Assembly: GCA_964538065.1 (NCBI GenBank)
Contig: CAZIDG010000001.1
Location: 87,936 to 151,935, forward strand
DNA from: G963664225 sp964538065
GTDB taxonomy: Bacteria; Verrucomicrobiota; Verrucomicrobiia; Limisphaerales; UBA1319
Direction: 5' to 3'
Length of the DNA stretch: 64,000 nucleotides
Shown here: positions 42,584-51,805 of the stretch, piece by piece
Numbering within the stretch: the first letter of the stretch is position 1
Layout of the letters: the number at the start of each line of letters is the position of its first letter
Program-made: the position numbers and the translations under genes
Notes under the pieces: generated by a model
The model's input: only the letters and a program-made list of their open reading frames with translations
What the model was told of the DNA's origin: nothing
Databases searched by the model: none

Positions 42584-43774
42584 TCAGTTCAAGGCAGTGT
42601 CCCAGTCTTTCCAGACGGGTTCGTAACCGAGCGAGCGAATATATTCGGCGACCTCCTGAGGTGAACGCTCATCGGCAATGTTGAACTGTACGGTGGCGGC
42701 TGTTGATGTTCCTCCGGTTGAGGCTGTTGCCTGAGACAATGCACGGATGCGTCCGTGTTCGGTCAGGTGGAGCTTGTCGTTGCCTGCTCCGGTGTATCCA
42801 CCTGGCTCGGTATGACTTCCGGCGCTCATGAGGGTGATGCCCACATTCATCAGTCCATTTCGCAGCGTGGCACTTTCGCGCGTGGATAACACGAGGCCTG
42901 CGTCAGGCAAGAAGAGACGCAGCGCGGCGATGAGTTGAACCAACTCACGATCCCCCATATGAGTCAGAGGGGTGAAGTGACCTGCGTGCGGGCGCAGACG
43001 GGGCATGCTGATGGTGAGGGTGGATGTCCAACAATGGCGTTGGAGATACTGGGCATGGGCAGCCATGCTGATGGCTTCGAGACGCCAGTCGCTCAAGCCA
43101 TAGAGGGGGGAAATGCCAAGGCGCTTGAACCCGGCAGCGTGGGCCCGTTCCGGGGTTTCAAGCCTCCAATCGAAATCGCGTTTGGGACCTGAGGTGTGCA
43201 TGTCGGCATACACGGTGCGATCATAGGTTTCCTGGTACACGACCAGGCCATCCGCCCCGGCCGCCACCATTTTGCGGTAATCCTCGGTTTCCATGGGCGC
43301 AACTTCGAGGCTTATGCTGGGAAACTCATCATGCAAAACGCGGATGCAATCGGCCAGGTAGTCATTGGAAACGAATTTGGGGTGCTCGCCGGCGACCAGC
43401 AACAAATTGCGGAATCCCAAGGCATGAATGGCCCTGGCCTCGCGCACCACTTCATCGAGAGACAATGTGACTCTTAGGATGGGGTTGTTGCGTGAAAAGC
43501 CGCAGTATTTGCAGTTGTTCACGCATTCATTTGAGACGTAAATCGGAGCGAACAGGCGGATGACTTTGCCAAAGCGTTGTTGGGTAAGATGATGCGCCCG
43601 TTGGCACATAGGTTCCAGGATCTCACTGGCAGCCGGCGATATCAGACGCACAAAATCCTGATAACCGACGTGGGTCTTATTCAGGCTCTCGCGGGCCTGG
43701 GCCACGGTCGTATTGCCGCATGCTGCCACCAACTCTTTCAAAGGCAATGCGTTAAAGGCATTTACGAAACTCAT
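42584..43774 (-). CDS. thiH: 2-iminoacetate synthase ThiH
   Basis: ThiH is a radical S-adenosylmethionine lyase that splits tyrosine to give dehydroglycine for thiazole synthesis in anaerobic or facultative bacteria. The iron-sulphur cysteines are C84, C88 and C91 in ECVNNCKYCGF. The 396-residue length and the downstream blocks LLVAGEHPKFV, LEVAPMETEDYRKMVAAGADG and TISMPRLRPHAGHF are as expected. The enzyme needs ThiS and ThiG; only ThiS is close. No TPP riboswitch hallmarks were seen in the 91 bases before the start. It is followed on the same strand by the DA1-like peptidase. Confidence 0.96.
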   Translation of the reverse strand: MSFVNAFNALPLKELVAACGNTTVAQARESLNKTHVGYQDFVRLISPAASEILEPMCQRAHHLTQQRFGKVIRLFAPIYVSNECVNNCKYCGFSRNNPILRVTLSLDEVVREARAIHALGFRNLLLVAGEHPKFVSNDYLADCIRVLHDEFPSISLEVAPMETEDYRKMVAAGADGLVVYQETYDRTVYADMHTSGPKRDFDWRLETPERAHAAGFKRLGISPLYGLSDWRLEAISMAAHAQYLQRHCWTSTLTISMPRLRPHAGHFTPLTHMGDRELVQLIAALRLFLPDAGLVLSTRESATLRNGLMNVGITLMSAGSHTEPGGYTGAGNDKLHLTEHGRIRALSQATASTGGTSTAATVQFNIADERSPQEVAEYIRSLGYEPVWKDWDTALN

Positions 43775-43865
43775 CAGTGGGAAAGCCTAACACAAATCCA
43801 CCACTGGACAAGAGACTCTTGAAAATCTCGCATGCAGCTGAAGAACCCTGCGAAGGATGATGACC

Positions 43866-44747
43866 TTATGGACAGTCAATCCAGACGGCGTCATTCATAT
43901 AAGCCTGGGCATAGCCATAGGGCATGAAGCCATCCCTGCCATCACCACCGGAATTGCGGAAGATAAAACACCCACCGTCAGGATGTGAGGGATCGTCCTG
44001 GTACCCCACCAACAAGATGCTATGTCCATCAACGACCTTGTCGGGGGTACACATTTGCAGATGTCCTTGATTCCATTGTTCCTGAATGGGCCATCGCAGG
44101 CCGCTGCAGACAGGCCAGCCTTTGCGCAGGGTGGCCTTGATCTCGTCAATTTGGCGAGGGTCAAGTCCGGTTGTAACATTCCAGACCTTGATCCAGTGCA
44201 GATGCAGGCCCAGCGCCAGCCGCTTTTTCCCATCATCCAAAGCATTCATGGGAGGTTGGGCGGAGGCATCGAATGCTGCCTGATAGGGGTAATATTGCGC
44301 CTCACAGATGCCATATCGTGCAAAACCATTCCATAAATCTGAAAAGAAACCGCCGTCTGCATCAACACCGCAGGTTTTGTTGGCGGCCCAGTTCAGGTAT
44401 TCCGTGCTCAGGCGCGGGCAGTTACCAAGCTTCCGGGCGCTCGCGAATTCCAGGGCCCCGGCCAGGGCGAACACAGAACACGTGCCACGCCCGCCCTGTT
44501 TAAGCTGCGTGAATCCCCATTTCTCGAACTGAGGTCGTAAATCAATACAGGTGATCTGGCTGCCTGCGCCGGAACGGGTTTCGGAACTGGAGACTTTGGT
44601 GCCTTCATCGGCTCCACTGGACACAACAAGGGCGTTTATCCAGACCGTAGCCAGCATGACCAGGGTGATGCGCTTGATCACTCGGGCAGTCGAGAACGAG
44701 GAACCGCGTGCGGGGACCATTCGATTGGTTTTGCATGGCGATTTCAT
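43866..44747 (-). CDS. Exported papain-like cysteine protease (C1 family)
   Basis: This 293-residue protein has an N-terminal hydrophobic segment (ITLVMLATVWINALVVSSGA) and a papain-type catalytic domain. The oxyanion Gln84 and nucleophile Cys90 are in QGGRGTCSVFALAGALE, His242 is in VDGHSILLVGY and Asn265 is in FIFRNSGGDG, so the triad is complete. The propeptide is short or absent, which differs from plant and animal cathepsins. It lies 91 bases upstream of thiH on the same strand and could share its transcript. Bacterial C1 proteases of this kind are often secreted scavengers or modifiers of envelope proteins; the target here is unknown. Confidence 0.9.
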   Translation of the reverse strand: MKSPCKTNRMVPARGSSFSTARVIKRITLVMLATVWINALVVSSGADEGTKVSSSETRSGAGSQITCIDLRPQFEKWGFTQLKQGGRGTCSVFALAGALEFASARKLGNCPRLSTEYLNWAANKTCGVDADGGFFSDLWNGFARYGICEAQYYPYQAAFDASAQPPMNALDDGKKRLALGLHLHWIKVWNVTTGLDPRQIDEIKATLRKGWPVCSGLRWPIQEQWNQGHLQMCTPDKVVDGHSILLVGYQDDPSHPDGGCFIFRNSGGDGRDGFMPYGYAQAYMNDAVWIDCP

Positions 44748-44880
44748 GAGATGCGATGACTATGAACCGGACTGGCCCATGGCGTCAACGCAACAGCATG
44801 CGATCAAAAACCCCGCCACTCGTGCAACCTGTTGCAGGCCAGTCGCGGAGTACCATCGAGTGGAGATGGAATTTTCCGTG

Positions 44881-46059
44881 CTATTGCATGGAGGTTTGCC
44901 GCCGGAGTTGGGCAGGGGTTTTCTGAAGATGACTTTTGAGAACGGCTCCCAGGTATTCCTGGTGCTTGAAGCCGGTACACTCCGCAATTTCGATCAGGGG
45001 GAGATCGCTGGAGGTAATGAGGTCGCATGCGCGCTTGAGACGCACCTCCAGAATTTCCTCATGCACCGATTTACGAAGGACGGTGCGGAAACGTCGTTGG
45101 AGGACGCTCCGGGAGAGGCCCACCTGGCGGGCCAGTTCATCCACCTTCAGCCCGGCACAGGCGAATTCACGAATAAGCCGCAAAGCTTCGGCAAGTTTGC
45201 GATCTTCAATAGCCAGAACGTCCGTTGACAGGCGGGTGACGACATCCATGGATTGAATGAGCGTCGGTTTGGAAGGGGGAGTCTTGCCCTTCATGAGGCG
45301 GGAAAGCAGCGCTGCTGCGGCATATCCGACTTGTTGGTGGCTTGGATTCACGCTGGAAAGGGGGGGGTTGCAGACCTCGCATAGTGGTTCGTCATTATCC
45401 ACACCGATGACGGCCACTTCGTCAGGCACCCTTACTCCGGCCCGGCGACAGGCGTCGAGAAACTGGGGGCCACGCTGATCACTGCATACCATGACGCCGG
45501 CGGGTTTGGGCAGGTCAGCCACCCAGCGGGCAAGCTCATCTTGAACATCCTCCCAGGAATGCCCTGTGGAAAGTGCGCGGGGCAGGGAGTAGGTGTGAAG
45601 CTGACATCCTGCCTGCTGGACAACCTCAGCAAAAGTGTTGTGGCGATGTTCGGACCAGTTTTCCCCTTCGATGCCAAAGAAGCCAAAACGTTTGAAACCG
45701 CGTTCCAGGAGGTGAGTTGCAGCCAGACGGGAAATGGTGGCATCGTCCACATGCACGAGTGGAAGACGGGTATCACGTACGACACCAAGCACATCCACGG
45801 CAGGGATTCCACAGGCCAGCACCTCCTCCGCCAGGGCGGGAGTCTGAATGCGGGCGATGATGCCATCCCCTTGCCAGTGTCGCAGCCATTTTGGGGCGGA
45901 TTCCTCCAAGCTGCGAGGTTCGTGATAGAGCAGCCATGGGTCATGAACGCGAACGTAATGGGCAATGCCACGGAGGATGTCGCGTCCGGACCCCAACGAG
46001 GTTTCCACGAGGAGGGCCACATGCAGTCGGCGGCGTTTATGCGGTTTTGGCAATGGCAT
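44881..46059 (-). CDS. XylR-type transcriptional regulator (LacI-like sensor plus AraC DNA-binding domain)
   Basis: This 392-residue regulator lacks an N-terminal LacI helix-turn-helix and starts directly with a periplasmic-binding-fold sensor (residues 12-285), for example RRLHVALLVETSLGSGRDIL and the ligand-pocket motif VIGVDNDEPLCEVCNPPLSSV. The C-terminal 100 residues are a two-motif AraC domain: VDELARQVGLSRSVLQRRFR and LPLIEIAECTGFKHQEYLG. This combination is that of E. coli XylR and is very frequent in Verrucomicrobiota. It is divergent from the GH2 fusion gene, with 156 bases between, and probably responds to a sugar released by that enzyme. Confidence in the family is high; the ligand is inferred. 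Confidence 0.94.
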   Translation of the reverse strand: MPLPKPHKRRRLHVALLVETSLGSGRDILRGIAHYVRVHDPWLLYHEPRSLEESAPKWLRHWQGDGIIARIQTPALAEEVLACGIPAVDVLGVVRDTRLPLVHVDDATISRLAATHLLERGFKRFGFFGIEGENWSEHRHNTFAEVVQQAGCQLHTYSLPRALSTGHSWEDVQDELARWVADLPKPAGVMVCSDQRGPQFLDACRRAGVRVPDEVAVIGVDNDEPLCEVCNPPLSSVNPSHQQVGYAAAALLSRLMKGKTPPSKPTLIQSMDVVTRLSTDVLAIEDRKLAEALRLIREFACAGLKVDELARQVGLSRSVLQRRFRTVLRKSVHEEILEVRLKRACDLITSSDLPLIEIAECTGFKHQEYLGAVLKSHLQKTPAQLRRQTSMQ

Positions 46060-46100
46060 AGGCTATGCAAGCCGAGCCCACAAATCTTCGGCTTAATCCG

Positions 46101-46140
46101 CCTGCCAGCCTGCCAGAAGGATTCAAAACATGCCAGCAGG
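46101..46140. promoter_or_regulatory. Clustered TGCCAG repeats in the divergent intergenic region (candidate operator)
   Basis: TGCCAG occurs at 46103, 46111 and 46131 within 40 bases, and the block is bounded by CCTGC (46101-46105) and GCAGG (46136-46140) as an inverted pair. It lies between the XylR-type regulator and the GH2 fusion gene, where an AraC-type regulator would be expected to bind direct repeats. This is a proposal from pattern and position only. Confidence 0.4.
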
Positions 46141-46181
46141 AAAAATGACCTAAAATCTACAAGAAATGACCGGATACCTCA

Positions 46182-46209
46182 TTGCCGATTTACATCTGAA
46201 GACTACACT
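46182..46209 (+). promoter_or_regulatory. Candidate promoter of the GH2 fusion gene
   Basis: TTGCCG (46182-46187) and TACACT (46204-46209) are 16 bases apart, and the ATG follows seven bases after the -10 element. The TGCCAG cluster lies 40-80 bases upstream, a usual place for an activator. A chance match is possible. Confidence 0.35.
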
Positions 46210-46215
46210 AAAAAC

Positions 46216-49200
46216 ATGTTTCACCTCAAGTTATGGCTTGATATGGCAGCGCGCATGCGCGTGCTGTGGTTGTTCGCCTTCGTCACCACATGGGTGGCGG
46301 CGGCGCAGGGAGCCCAATGGCAGCCCGCTCAGGGGCCGCTCATGACACGTTGGGCCAAGGATGTTAAACCGGACAAGGCACATCCCGAGTATCCCCGGCC
46401 CCAGATGGAGCGCAAGGACTGGCTCAATCTGAATGGCATGTGGGATTATGCCATCTGTCCCAGGAACGAGGCCAAACCGTCCCAGTATGAGGGGCAGATC
46501 CTGGTGCCATTTCCCATTGAGTCGGCCCTGTCGGGCGTGATGAAGCCGGTGAGCGACCAGCAGAGGTTGTGGTATCACCGGTCGTTTACTGTGCCATCCA
46601 AATGGAAGGGGCAGCGGGTCTTGCTGCATTTCGGCGCGGTGGACTGGGAGACCGTTGTATATGTCAATGGCAAGGAGGTTGGAACCCATCGCGGCGGGTA
46701 TGACGGCTTTTCGTTTGATATCACGGATGCCCTGATCGCCGGTGGCACACAGGAACTGGTTGTGGCGGTCTTTGATCCCACCGATGCGGGGTATCAACCG
46801 CGCGGCAAGCAAGTGCACAAGCCCAACGGCATCTGGTACACGCCCACAAGCGGCATCTGGCAGACCGCCTGGCTCGAACCCGTTTCGGCGGCCCGGGTGG
46901 AATCCCTGCACATCGTTCCTTCGGTGGATGATGAATCCGTGACGGTGCAATTCAACGTGAAGGCCCCTGGTGGCGCAGTCAAGCTGGAGGCCACGGTGTT
47001 GGACGGTCGCAAGACGGTGGCGCAAGCGAGCATTCAAGACGGCGATGTAAAGGGAGCCGCCAGTCCGCGCATAACGCTCAAAGTGCCTCAGCCGAAGCTA
47101 TGGTCGCCGAGCGCGCCATTCCTGTATGATCTGAAGGTCCGTGTTCTGGTCAATGACAAGGTGGTCGATGAGGTGAAGTCGTATTTTGGCATGCGCAAGA
47201 TATCGGTGGCCAAGGATGCCGCGGGGACCTTGCGCCTGTTTTTGAACAACCAGGCGCTCTTCCAATATGGCCCGTTGGACCAGGGGTTCTGGCCGGATGG
47301 TTTGTACACCGCTCCGACCGACGAGGCGCTACGCTACGATATCGAGATCACCAAGGCGCTGGGTTTCAACATGGCCCGCAAACACGTGAAGGTGGAACCC
47401 GAGCGTTGGTATTATTGGTGCGACAAGCTGGGCTTGCTGGTGTGGCAGGACATGCCCAGCGGCAACTTCGGTCACGGGGATACCGACAAGGCGGTTTCGC
47501 CCGAGGCGACGGCCAATTACCGGCAGGAACTCAAGGCCATGATTGACGGAAGAAAAAATCACCCGTGCATTGTCATGTGGGTGCCGTTCAACGAAGGCTG
47601 GGGTCAGCATGAAACGCCCGCCACGGTGGAGTGGGTCAAAAACTACGATCCGACACGACTCGTGAATAACGCCAGCGGCTGGGTGGATCGCAAGGTGGGG
47701 GATGTGAATGATATTCACGTGTATCCCGGACCGGGCGCACCGAAGCTGGAAGCCAACCGGGCAGGCGTGTTGGGCGAATTTGGCGGACTGGGTCTGCCTA
47801 TTAAAGGTCATACCTGGCAGGCTGAAAAGAACTGGGGTTACAGGAACTTTAAGACCCCTGATGAGTTAACCGATGCCTATTTGGGGTTGATGGATCGGCT
47901 GCACCCGCTGACGGGCACGGATGGTTTGGGGGCGGCGGTCTATACCCAGACTACGGACGTGGAGATCGAGGTTAATGGTCTGATGACCTATGATCGAGCT
48001 CTGATTAAAATGAACCAGGCTTTGATCACGGAGGCGAACAAGAAACTCTATGTGGCTCCTCAACCGCGGAAAACGGGGCAGAACCTCATCCCTCCGGCCA
48101 CGCCCTTGGTGGCATGCGATCCCTATTTCAGCATCTGGTCATGCACGGATCGTTTGACCGACGATGTCACGCGTCATTGGACGGGGCGTCAACAAAGCCT
48201 GGCCAGCATGGTTCGAATTGATGGCAAAGCCTATCGCCTGATGGGAAATGATCCCCGTTCGGTGCCCGCCTTGGAGCAGGTGGCGCTGGACGTGCTGCCC
48301 ACCCGCACGCTGTACCGGTTTGAAGGCGCGGGCATCGCGTTGTCCTTGACGTTCATGACGCCTGCGTTGCCGTACGATATCGACCAGCTTTCATGGCCCG
48401 TTACGTATGTAACCTATGATTGCCGCTCTCTGGATGGCCGTCGGCATGATGTGTCCGTGTATTTCGACAGCAGTTCGGAGCTTACCGTGAATGATGCAGC
48501 CCAGTCCGTGACCTGGTCCACAGCCAATGTCGATGGGCTCAAAACACTGAAGATGGGTTCGAAGGATCAGCCAATCCTGGGCAAGAAGGGTGACGATCTG
48601 CGGATTGACTGGGGATACCTGTACCTGACAGCACCCGAGGCGGCCGTGGCGAAGGAGACGGTGGCTGCTCAAAGGACGTGTCGCACACAGTTTGTGTCCG
48701 AGGGCACTCTGCCAGGCATGGACGACCGCCAGCCGCGCGCGGCTTCGGATGAAACGCCTGTGGCCGCCATGGTCATGAACCTTGGCAGGGTGGGGACGTC
48801 TGGGGCAAGCCGGTGGTTGATGCTGGCATATGATGATCTGTATTCCATTCAGTACTTCAAAAAGAACCTCCGTCCTTATTGGCGGAGGAATGGAGCCGAT
48901 GCGGCTGCATTATTAAGCAGGGCAACCAAGGCCTATCCGGAATTGCTGAAGAAGTGTGCGGCATTCGATGACGAAATGATGTCCGACCTGCGGCGCGCCG
49001 GTGGTGAGAAATACGCCCGTTTGGCCGCCCTGGCCTACCGTCAATGCCTTGCGGCGAACAAGATTGCCGCAGACGAGAAGGGGCAGCCCCTGATGTTCCC
49101 CAAGGAGAATTTCAGCAACGGATGCATTGCGACAGTCGATATCCTCTATCCGATGGCGCCGATGTATCTGCTTCTGGGGCCGTCATTGACCAAGGCGATG

Positions 49201-50583
49201 CTGGTGCCCATCATGGATTACTCCAGTTCGCCTCGGTGGAAATTCCCATTTGCGCCGCATGACCTGGGCACCTATCCCCTCGCCAATGGACAGGTCTATG
49301 GTGGCGGAGAACGCACGGAAGACAACCAGATGCCCGTCGAGGAGACTGGCAATATGATAATCCTTATGGCGGCTCTGGCCCAGATGGAGGGTAATGCCGA
49401 CTTTGCCGGCCAATACTGGCCGGTTCTGGAAAAATGGGCGGCCTACTTGAAGGACAAAGGGTTCGATCCTGAAAACCAGCTCTGCACGGATGACTTTGCC
49501 GGCCATCTGGCTCACAACGTCAACCTATCGGCCAAGGCCATCGTGGCGCTGGGGGCTTACGCAAAGCTGTGTGACATGCGGCAGGACAAGGCCAATGCTG
49601 ATTCCTATCGCAAGCTCGCGTCGGAATTTGCCGCCCGGTGGGTCAAGGAAGCTGCTGATGGCGACCACTTCCGCCTGGCTTTTGACAAAGCGGGGACCTG
49701 GAGCCAGAAGTACAATCTCGTGTGGGATGGCATCCTTTCGATGGGACTATTCCCAGAGGACGTGCTGCGCAAGGAAATGACGTTTTACCGCAAAACCCAG
49801 CAGCGGTACGGCCTGCCTCTGGACAACCGGCAGCCTTACACCAAATTGGATTGGACCATCTGGACGGCCAGTCTGACTCAGAACGCGGATGACTTCCAGG
49901 CGCTCCTGGGCCCGGTGTACGAATTCTTGAATGAAACAAGCGATCGTGTGCCGATGAACGATTGGTATTGGACCCAGACGGGTCGCAAGGTTGGCTTCCA
50001 GGCACGGTCGGTTGTGGGCGGTGTGTTCATCAAAATGCTCTACGATCATGCGACTTGGAACAAGTGGGCCAAGCGGGATGCAACACGTTCGGCGGGTTGG
50101 GCGCCGTTGCCGACACCGCCCGTTGTTAAGATGGTTGTACCCACAGCCGAATCGGCTCCAAGTGTATGGCGTTATACGACACAGAAGCCCGGAGCCAACT
50201 GGGCTCAACCGGACTTCGATGCAAGTTCCTGGCAGGAAGGCAAATCTGGATTTGGCACGAGTGGCACGCCGGGAGCCATCGTCAATACCGTCTGGGATGC
50301 CAAGGATATTTGGATTCGTCGTGTTGTGGAAATACCGGAACTTCCCAAAGGCGAAATGCAAATCAGGATTCACCACGATGAAGACGTGGAGGTCTTCATA
50401 AATGGGGTGCTCGCCGCATCAGTTCGCGGCTACACTTCGGAATACGAGGAAGTGGTGCTCAACGATAGTGCGCGTGCCAGTATGCGGGCGGGAAAGAATA
50501 CAATAGCCGTCCATTGCCGCCAGACCAGCGGCGGACAGTACGTGGATATGGGATTGGTGGAAGTGGTCTCGACGAAGAAATAG
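46216..50583 (+). CDS. GH2 glycosidase fused to a glutaminase-A-like (DUF5127/DUF4965/DUF1793) module
   Basis: This 1455-residue exported protein starts with a signal peptide (MRVLWLFAFVTTWVAAAQGA). Residues 50-610 are a GH2 enzyme of the beta-galactosidase type: sugar-binding and Ig-like domains, then a TIM barrel with acid/base Glu460 in VPFNEGWGQ and nucleophile Glu521 in GVLGEFGG. From about residue 630 (LVACDPYFSIWSCTDRL) to 1300 it has a GtaA-like module with the hallmark FPKENFSNGCIATVDILYP. Residues 1315-1455 look like a carbohydrate-binding jelly roll (IRIHHDEDVEVFINGV). It precedes galK by 13 bases. Long open frame upstream to 45541 is antisense to the regulator and is not coding. 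A galactoside is the likely substrate. Confidence 0.93.
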   Translation: MFHLKLWLDMAARMRVLWLFAFVTTWVAAAQGAQWQPAQGPLMTRWAKDVKPDKAHPEYPRPQMERKDWLNLNGMWDYAICPRNEAKPSQYEGQILVPFPIESALSGVMKPVSDQQRLWYHRSFTVPSKWKGQRVLLHFGAVDWETVVYVNGKEVGTHRGGYDGFSFDITDALIAGGTQELVVAVFDPTDAGYQPRGKQVHKPNGIWYTPTSGIWQTAWLEPVSAARVESLHIVPSVDDESVTVQFNVKAPGGAVKLEATVLDGRKTVAQASIQDGDVKGAASPRITLKVPQPKLWSPSAPFLYDLKVRVLVNDKVVDEVKSYFGMRKISVAKDAAGTLRLFLNNQALFQYGPLDQGFWPDGLYTAPTDEALRYDIEITKALGFNMARKHVKVEPERWYYWCDKLGLLVWQDMPSGNFGHGDTDKAVSPEATANYRQELKAMIDGRKNHPCIVMWVPFNEGWGQHETPATVEWVKNYDPTRLVNNASGWVDRKVGDVNDIHVYPGPGAPKLEANRAGVLGEFGGLGLPIKGHTWQAEKNWGYRNFKTPDELTDAYLGLMDRLHPLTGTDGLGAAVYTQTTDVEIEVNGLMTYDRALIKMNQALITEANKKLYVAPQPRKTGQNLIPPATPLVACDPYFSIWSCTDRLTDDVTRHWTGRQQSLASMVRIDGKAYRLMGNDPRSVPALEQVALDVLPTRTLYRFEGAGIALSLTFMTPALPYDIDQLSWPVTYVTYDCRSLDGRRHDVSVYFDSSSELTVNDAAQSVTWSTANVDGLKTLKMGSKDQPILGKKGDDLRIDWGYLYLTAPEAAVAKETVAAQRTCRTQFVSEGTLPGMDDRQPRAASDETPVAAMVMNLGRVGTSGASRWLMLAYDDLYSIQYFKKNLRPYWRRNGADAAALLSRATKAYPELLKKCAAFDDEMMSDLRRAGGEKYARLAALAYRQCLAANKIAADEKGQPLMFPKENFSNGCIATVDILYPMAPMYLLLGPSLTKAMLVPIMDYSSSPRWKFPFAPHDLGTYPLANGQVYGGGERTEDNQMPVEETGNMIILMAALAQMEGNADFAGQYWPVLEKWAAYLKDKGFDPENQLCTDDFAGHLAHNVNLSAKAIVALGAYAKLCDMRQDKANADSYRKLASEFAARWVKEAADGDHFRLAFDKAGTWSQKYNLVWDGILSMGLFPEDVLRKEMTFYRKTQQRYGLPLDNRQPYTKLDWTIWTASLTQNADDFQALLGPVYEFLNETSDRVPMNDWYWTQTGRKVGFQARSVVGGVFIKMLYDHATWNKWAKRDATRSAGWAPLPTPPVVKMVVPTAESAPSVWRYTTQKPGANWAQPDFDASSWQEGKSGFGTSGTPGAIVNTVWDAKDIWIRRVVEIPELPKGEMQIRIHHDEDVEVFINGVLAASVRGYTSEYEEVVLNDSARASMRAGKNTIAVHCRQTSGGQYVDMGLVEVVSTKK

Positions 50584-50596
50584 GTTGGATTGGAGT

Positions 50597-51784
50597 ATGA
50601 TCGATCAAAACCTCTCATTGCAGAAGCTTGCGGAGGAGACGGCGGTACGGTTCGAAACCCATTATGGGCGGAAGCCGGAATTCATGGTGGCCGCTCCCGG
50701 GCGTGTTAATCTCATCGGCGAACATACCGACTATAATGACGGCTTTGTCATGCCGATGGCCATCGAGCGGTACACCGTGCTCGCAGCCGCGCGTTCCAGT
50801 GGACAGCAGAACGAAGTCCGGTGGCGTTGCAGCCGGATGAATGAGGATGCGGTGATTCCGCTCCAGCAGCCCCTGGAATTGGGCACTCCCAAGTGGTCGA
50901 ATTATGTGCGCGGAGTGCTCGCCGGTTTTCTTGGGCGGGGCATCAATCCCGGTCCGTTGGACGTCCTAATGCAATCCAACGTGCCCCTGGGAGGTGGATT
51001 GTCCAGCAGTGCGGCACTTGAGGTTGCGTCCGCAACCCTGTTCGAGGCGGTCACCGGACAGACTCTGGATCCGGTGGAGAAGGCTCTGGCATGTCAGAAG
51101 GCCGAGCATGAATATGCCAAGGTGCCCTGTGGCATCATGGATCAGTTCATCTCGGTGATGGGGCGCAAGGATCACTTGCTTTTGCTGGATTGTCGCTCCA
51201 AAACGACACAACTGGTGCCCTTGGCGGACCCTGGTGTGTCCGTGTTGATCACCAACTCCGAAGTTCATCATGAACTGGCTGGGGGCGAATATGCCAAACG
51301 TCGCGCGCAATGCGAAACGGCGGCTCGTGTCATTGGGGTTCGTGCTCTGCGAGACGCAAGCATGACCGATTTGAAGCATTGTCAGAAACGCATGGAGGAA
51401 GTCACTTGGAGACGCGCCCGCCATGTCATCGGCGAGAACGAACGGACGCTGGCGGCGGCTACCGCCCTGCATGCCGGCCAGTGGGATGCCGCTGGACAAT
51501 TGATGTATGCCAGCCACGTCTCCCTGCGGGATGATTATGAAGTCAGTTGCAAGGAACTCGACATCCTTGTGGATATTGCGCGTGGGCTTGGGACGTCGCA
51601 CGGTGTCATTGGCTCGCGCATGACAGGGGGAGGTTTTGGCGGCTGCACGGTGACACTGGTGAAAACCGATGCAGTCCAAAGAGTGGCAGAGCACTTTGCC
51701 AGCGAGTATGAGCGTAAAACGCAAATCAAACCCTCCATGTTTGTTTCACGTCCGGGAGAAGGTGCCACTGTTCTCCAAGCCTGA
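50597..51784 (+). CDS. galK: Galactokinase
   Basis: GalK phosphorylates alpha-D-galactose to galactose 1-phosphate with ATP, the first Leloir step. The 395-residue protein has the three GHMP-kinase signatures: PGRVNLIGEHTDYNDGFVMP at the N-terminus, the phosphate-binding loop VPLGGGLSSSAALEVA, and the C-terminal GSRMTGGGFGGCTVTL. The specific galactokinase signature with EHTDYN confirms the substrate. I chose the ATG at 50597; a TTG at 50585 is also in frame. It lies 13 bases after the GH2 fusion and 21 bases before galT, so these three genes form an operon. Confidence 0.97.
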   Translation: MIDQNLSLQKLAEETAVRFETHYGRKPEFMVAAPGRVNLIGEHTDYNDGFVMPMAIERYTVLAAARSSGQQNEVRWRCSRMNEDAVIPLQQPLELGTPKWSNYVRGVLAGFLGRGINPGPLDVLMQSNVPLGGGLSSSAALEVASATLFEAVTGQTLDPVEKALACQKAEHEYAKVPCGIMDQFISVMGRKDHLLLLDCRSKTTQLVPLADPGVSVLITNSEVHHELAGGEYAKRRAQCETAARVIGVRALRDASMTDLKHCQKRMEEVTWRRARHVIGENERTLAAATALHAGQWDAAGQLMYASHVSLRDDYEVSCKELDILVDIARGLGTSHGVIGSRMTGGGFGGCTVTLVKTDAVQRVAEHFASEYERKTQIKPSMFVSRPGEGATVLQA

Positions 51785-51805
51785 CATTTTGCCCTGTTCA
51801 ACATC

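Noticed and set aside
43775..43865. TPP riboswitch upstream of thiH
   Set aside because: I looked for the CUGAGA and other conserved THI-box sequence on the minus strand and found none.
45541..46215. A 225-codon in-frame extension upstream of the GH2 fusion enzyme
   Set aside because: It lies antisense to the well-supported regulator gene, lacks a signal peptide at its start, and the signal peptide at 46216 marks the true N-terminus.
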